Shown here: positions 63,118 to 64,000 of the stretch, in pieces
How positions within the stretch are numbered: position 1 is the stretch's first letter
Layout of the letters: each line of letters begins with the position of its first letter
NCBI RefSeq assembly: GCF_000282595.1
Contig: NZ_AKIZ01000003.1
Location: 141,634-205,633 of the forward strand
DNA: 64,000 nucleotides
Reading direction: 5' to 3'
From: Phyllobacterium sp. YR531
GTDB taxonomy: Bacteria > Pseudomonadota > Alphaproteobacteria > Rhizobiales > Rhizobiaceae
Notes under the pieces: model-generated
The model's input: only the letters and a program-made list of their open reading frames with translations
The model's database searches: none
Told to the model about the DNA's origin: nothing
Translations under genes and position numbers: made by a program

Positions 63118-63899
63118 CAGCGCCCTCCAAGCTTGAAGGATTGGAGAGTTGCCAGAATGCTTGGCGATATGCCGATCTCCGCCGCTCCTCCGAGCAGTTG
63201 TACTGATGGTGCCGTGCTCGTGCTGGGATTGGCCATATCATACATGGCTGTAAACCGGACCAGGAGCTTCTCGACCTTCTTGGGATCCTTCAAATCCTTG
63301 AGATCCAGTTTTTCCTCGACCATTTTTGCCTGACGATCAATATCAAGTGCCGATGTCTGTTTCGGAATATTGAAGGTCGTCTGGAATACTGCCAGAAGTC
63401 GCTTGTCTCCTAGAATCTCATAGGCATTGGTGATGGATGCAGCTTTACGTGAAAAGTAAAGGGCAAGGCGCGCTCCATCACTTTGCTTGCCTGTTTCCTG
63501 CTCAAGCGTCATCTGAACATAGCTGTCAACGACGGGCTTCAATACTGCCGGTTCAGCGGTTGTCTTGTCGCCATATTTGGCAAAATTGAAGGCGGTAGCG
63601 AATTCTTTGTAGCGCGTGTCGGTTAACTTGTTGGCAAAGCTGTCCCTATCTTCAATGCCCTCAGTCAGCACCTTCTTGATAAAAGCTTTAGCGTAAGCCA
63701 TGTCTTCAAGACCGAACGCCTTCAACGCATAATTGTAAAGTTTGGTATCCTTCATGAGATCATCGATGGTTTTTACCTTGCCGATGTTCTTCAGATAATA
63801 GTCGCTATCGCGTTGAACCATGGGTTCTTTGGCAACGCGGGCGAGCGAGCGCGGCAAATCCGCAGCAATCAAACGGTAGCTCGTCATCGTACTGGTCAT
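63117..63899 (-). CDS. DUF1217-family protein, first gene of the flgF-fliI unit
   Basis: A 260-residue soluble protein of the DUF1217 family, which is common at flagellar loci of alphaproteobacteria. The order of segments is YLKNIGKVKTIDDLMKDTKL, NYALKAFGLEDMAYAKAFIK and FANKLTDTRYKEFATAFNFA, followed by a helical C-terminal half with KMVEEKLDLKDLKDPKKVEK. No signal peptide or membrane helix is present. Export through the flagellar secretion system is possible, but no established role is known to me. Confidence 0.83.
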   Translation of the reverse strand: MTSTMTSYRLIAADLPRSLARVAKEPMVQRDSDYYLKNIGKVKTIDDLMKDTKLYNYALKAFGLEDMAYAKAFIKKVLTEGIEDRDSFANKLTDTRYKEFATAFNFAKYGDKTTAEPAVLKPVVDSYVQMTLEQETGKQSDGARLALYFSRKAASITNAYEILGDKRLLAVFQTTFNIPKQTSALDIDRQAKMVEEKLDLKDLKDPKKVEKLLVRFTAMYDMANPSTSTAPSVQLLGGAAEIGISPSILATLQSFKLGGR

Positions 63900-63939
63900 G
63901 ATGCGCCTTTCAGAAAGCTTTGGCGTAGCTGTCGCAAAT

Positions 63940-63954
63940 CAAGCTTGCCTGAAG
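63940..63954 (-). promoter_or_regulatory. Flagellar 15-bp element upstream of the DUF1217-flgF-fliI unit (candidate FtcR site)
   Basis: Reads CTTCAGGCAAGCTTG, 40 bases before the DUF1217 start, near the right edge of the window. It keeps CTTC, CAAGCTT and the spacing of the other copies. Apart from this element, bases 63900-64000 show no gene that I can identify. Confidence 0.58.
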
Positions 63955-64000
63955 CTGTCGGGTTAAGACCAGCACTTGCGTTATGCGTGGTTCGACGGGG

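Noticed and set aside
1..64000. Search by eye for tRNA or rRNA genes, CRISPR arrays, insertion sequences, integrases and replication origins
   Set aside because: No conserved RNA motif, spaced direct repeats, transposase, integrase or rep/par gene was found.

Overview
The window looks like one replicon segment of a motile alphaproteobacterium of the order Hyphomicrobiales (Rhizobiales), closest in gene content to the Brucella/Ochrobactrum-Phyllobacterium group. The main grounds are the flagellar locus, which carries the group-specific genes ftcR, motC, motE, flaF and flbT and a single short flagellin, and the RegBA-like pair next to a bo3 quinol oxidase. This is inferred from gene content; no marker such as rRNA is present. 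I found no tRNA, rRNA, insertion sequence, prophage or CRISPR array, and no gene-free stretch longer than about 300 bases.

Layout. Bases 1-4424 (minus strand) hold a polyamine/opine-type ABC importer (binding protein, ATPase, two permeases; the last runs off the left edge) with a LysR regulator upstream. Bases 4583-10559 (plus) hold an AraC-type regulator whose start is probably frameshifted, then a tight four-gene operon: FadL-like outer-membrane protein, MFS transporter, FAD sugar-lactone-oxidase-like enzyme and alanine-racemase-fold PLP enzyme. Bases 10564-13476 (minus) hold a coniferyl-aldehyde-dehydrogenase-like enzyme and an MHS-type MFS transporter. Bases 13663-20551 (plus) hold cyoABCD, a SURF1 protein and a RegB/RegA-like redox two-component pair. 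Bases 20650-26442 form an AT-rich polysaccharide island: a Wzm/Wzt exporter facing four glycosyltransferases. Bases 26643-35342 are mixed accessory genes: a DGPF protein with its ECF42 sigma factor, a DNA alkyltransferase, a secreted hypothetical, two SDRs with a LysR regulator, a GST with a divergent LysR regulator, an alpha/beta hydrolase behind a strong palindrome, and a PilZ protein.

Bases 35362-63899 (all minus strand) are a near-continuous flagellar locus. Gene overlaps suggest transcription units: DUF1217-flgF-fliI-orf191; flgB-flgC-fliE-flgG-flgA-flgI-motE-flgH-fliL-fliP; flagellin alone; fliF-fliH-like-motB-motC-fliK-transglycosylase; ftcR alone; flgE-flgK-flgL-flaF-flbT-flgD-fliQ; and flhA-fliR-fliJ-like-flgJ-like-flgN-like-orf156. 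The switch genes (fliG, fliM, fliN), flhB and motA are not in the window.

The most interesting signal is a 15-bp element (consensus near CTTCGCGCAAGCTTC) found 35-48 bases upstream of the first gene of five flagellar units (flhA, flgE, fliF, flgB and the DUF1217 gene), and not recognised in front of ftcR or the flagellin gene. It is a strong candidate for the binding site of FtcR, the OmpR-type regulator encoded in the middle of the locus. The second most interesting item is the FadL/MFS/oxidase/racemase-fold operon, which looks like a complete uptake-and-conversion unit for an unidentified hydrophobic compound.
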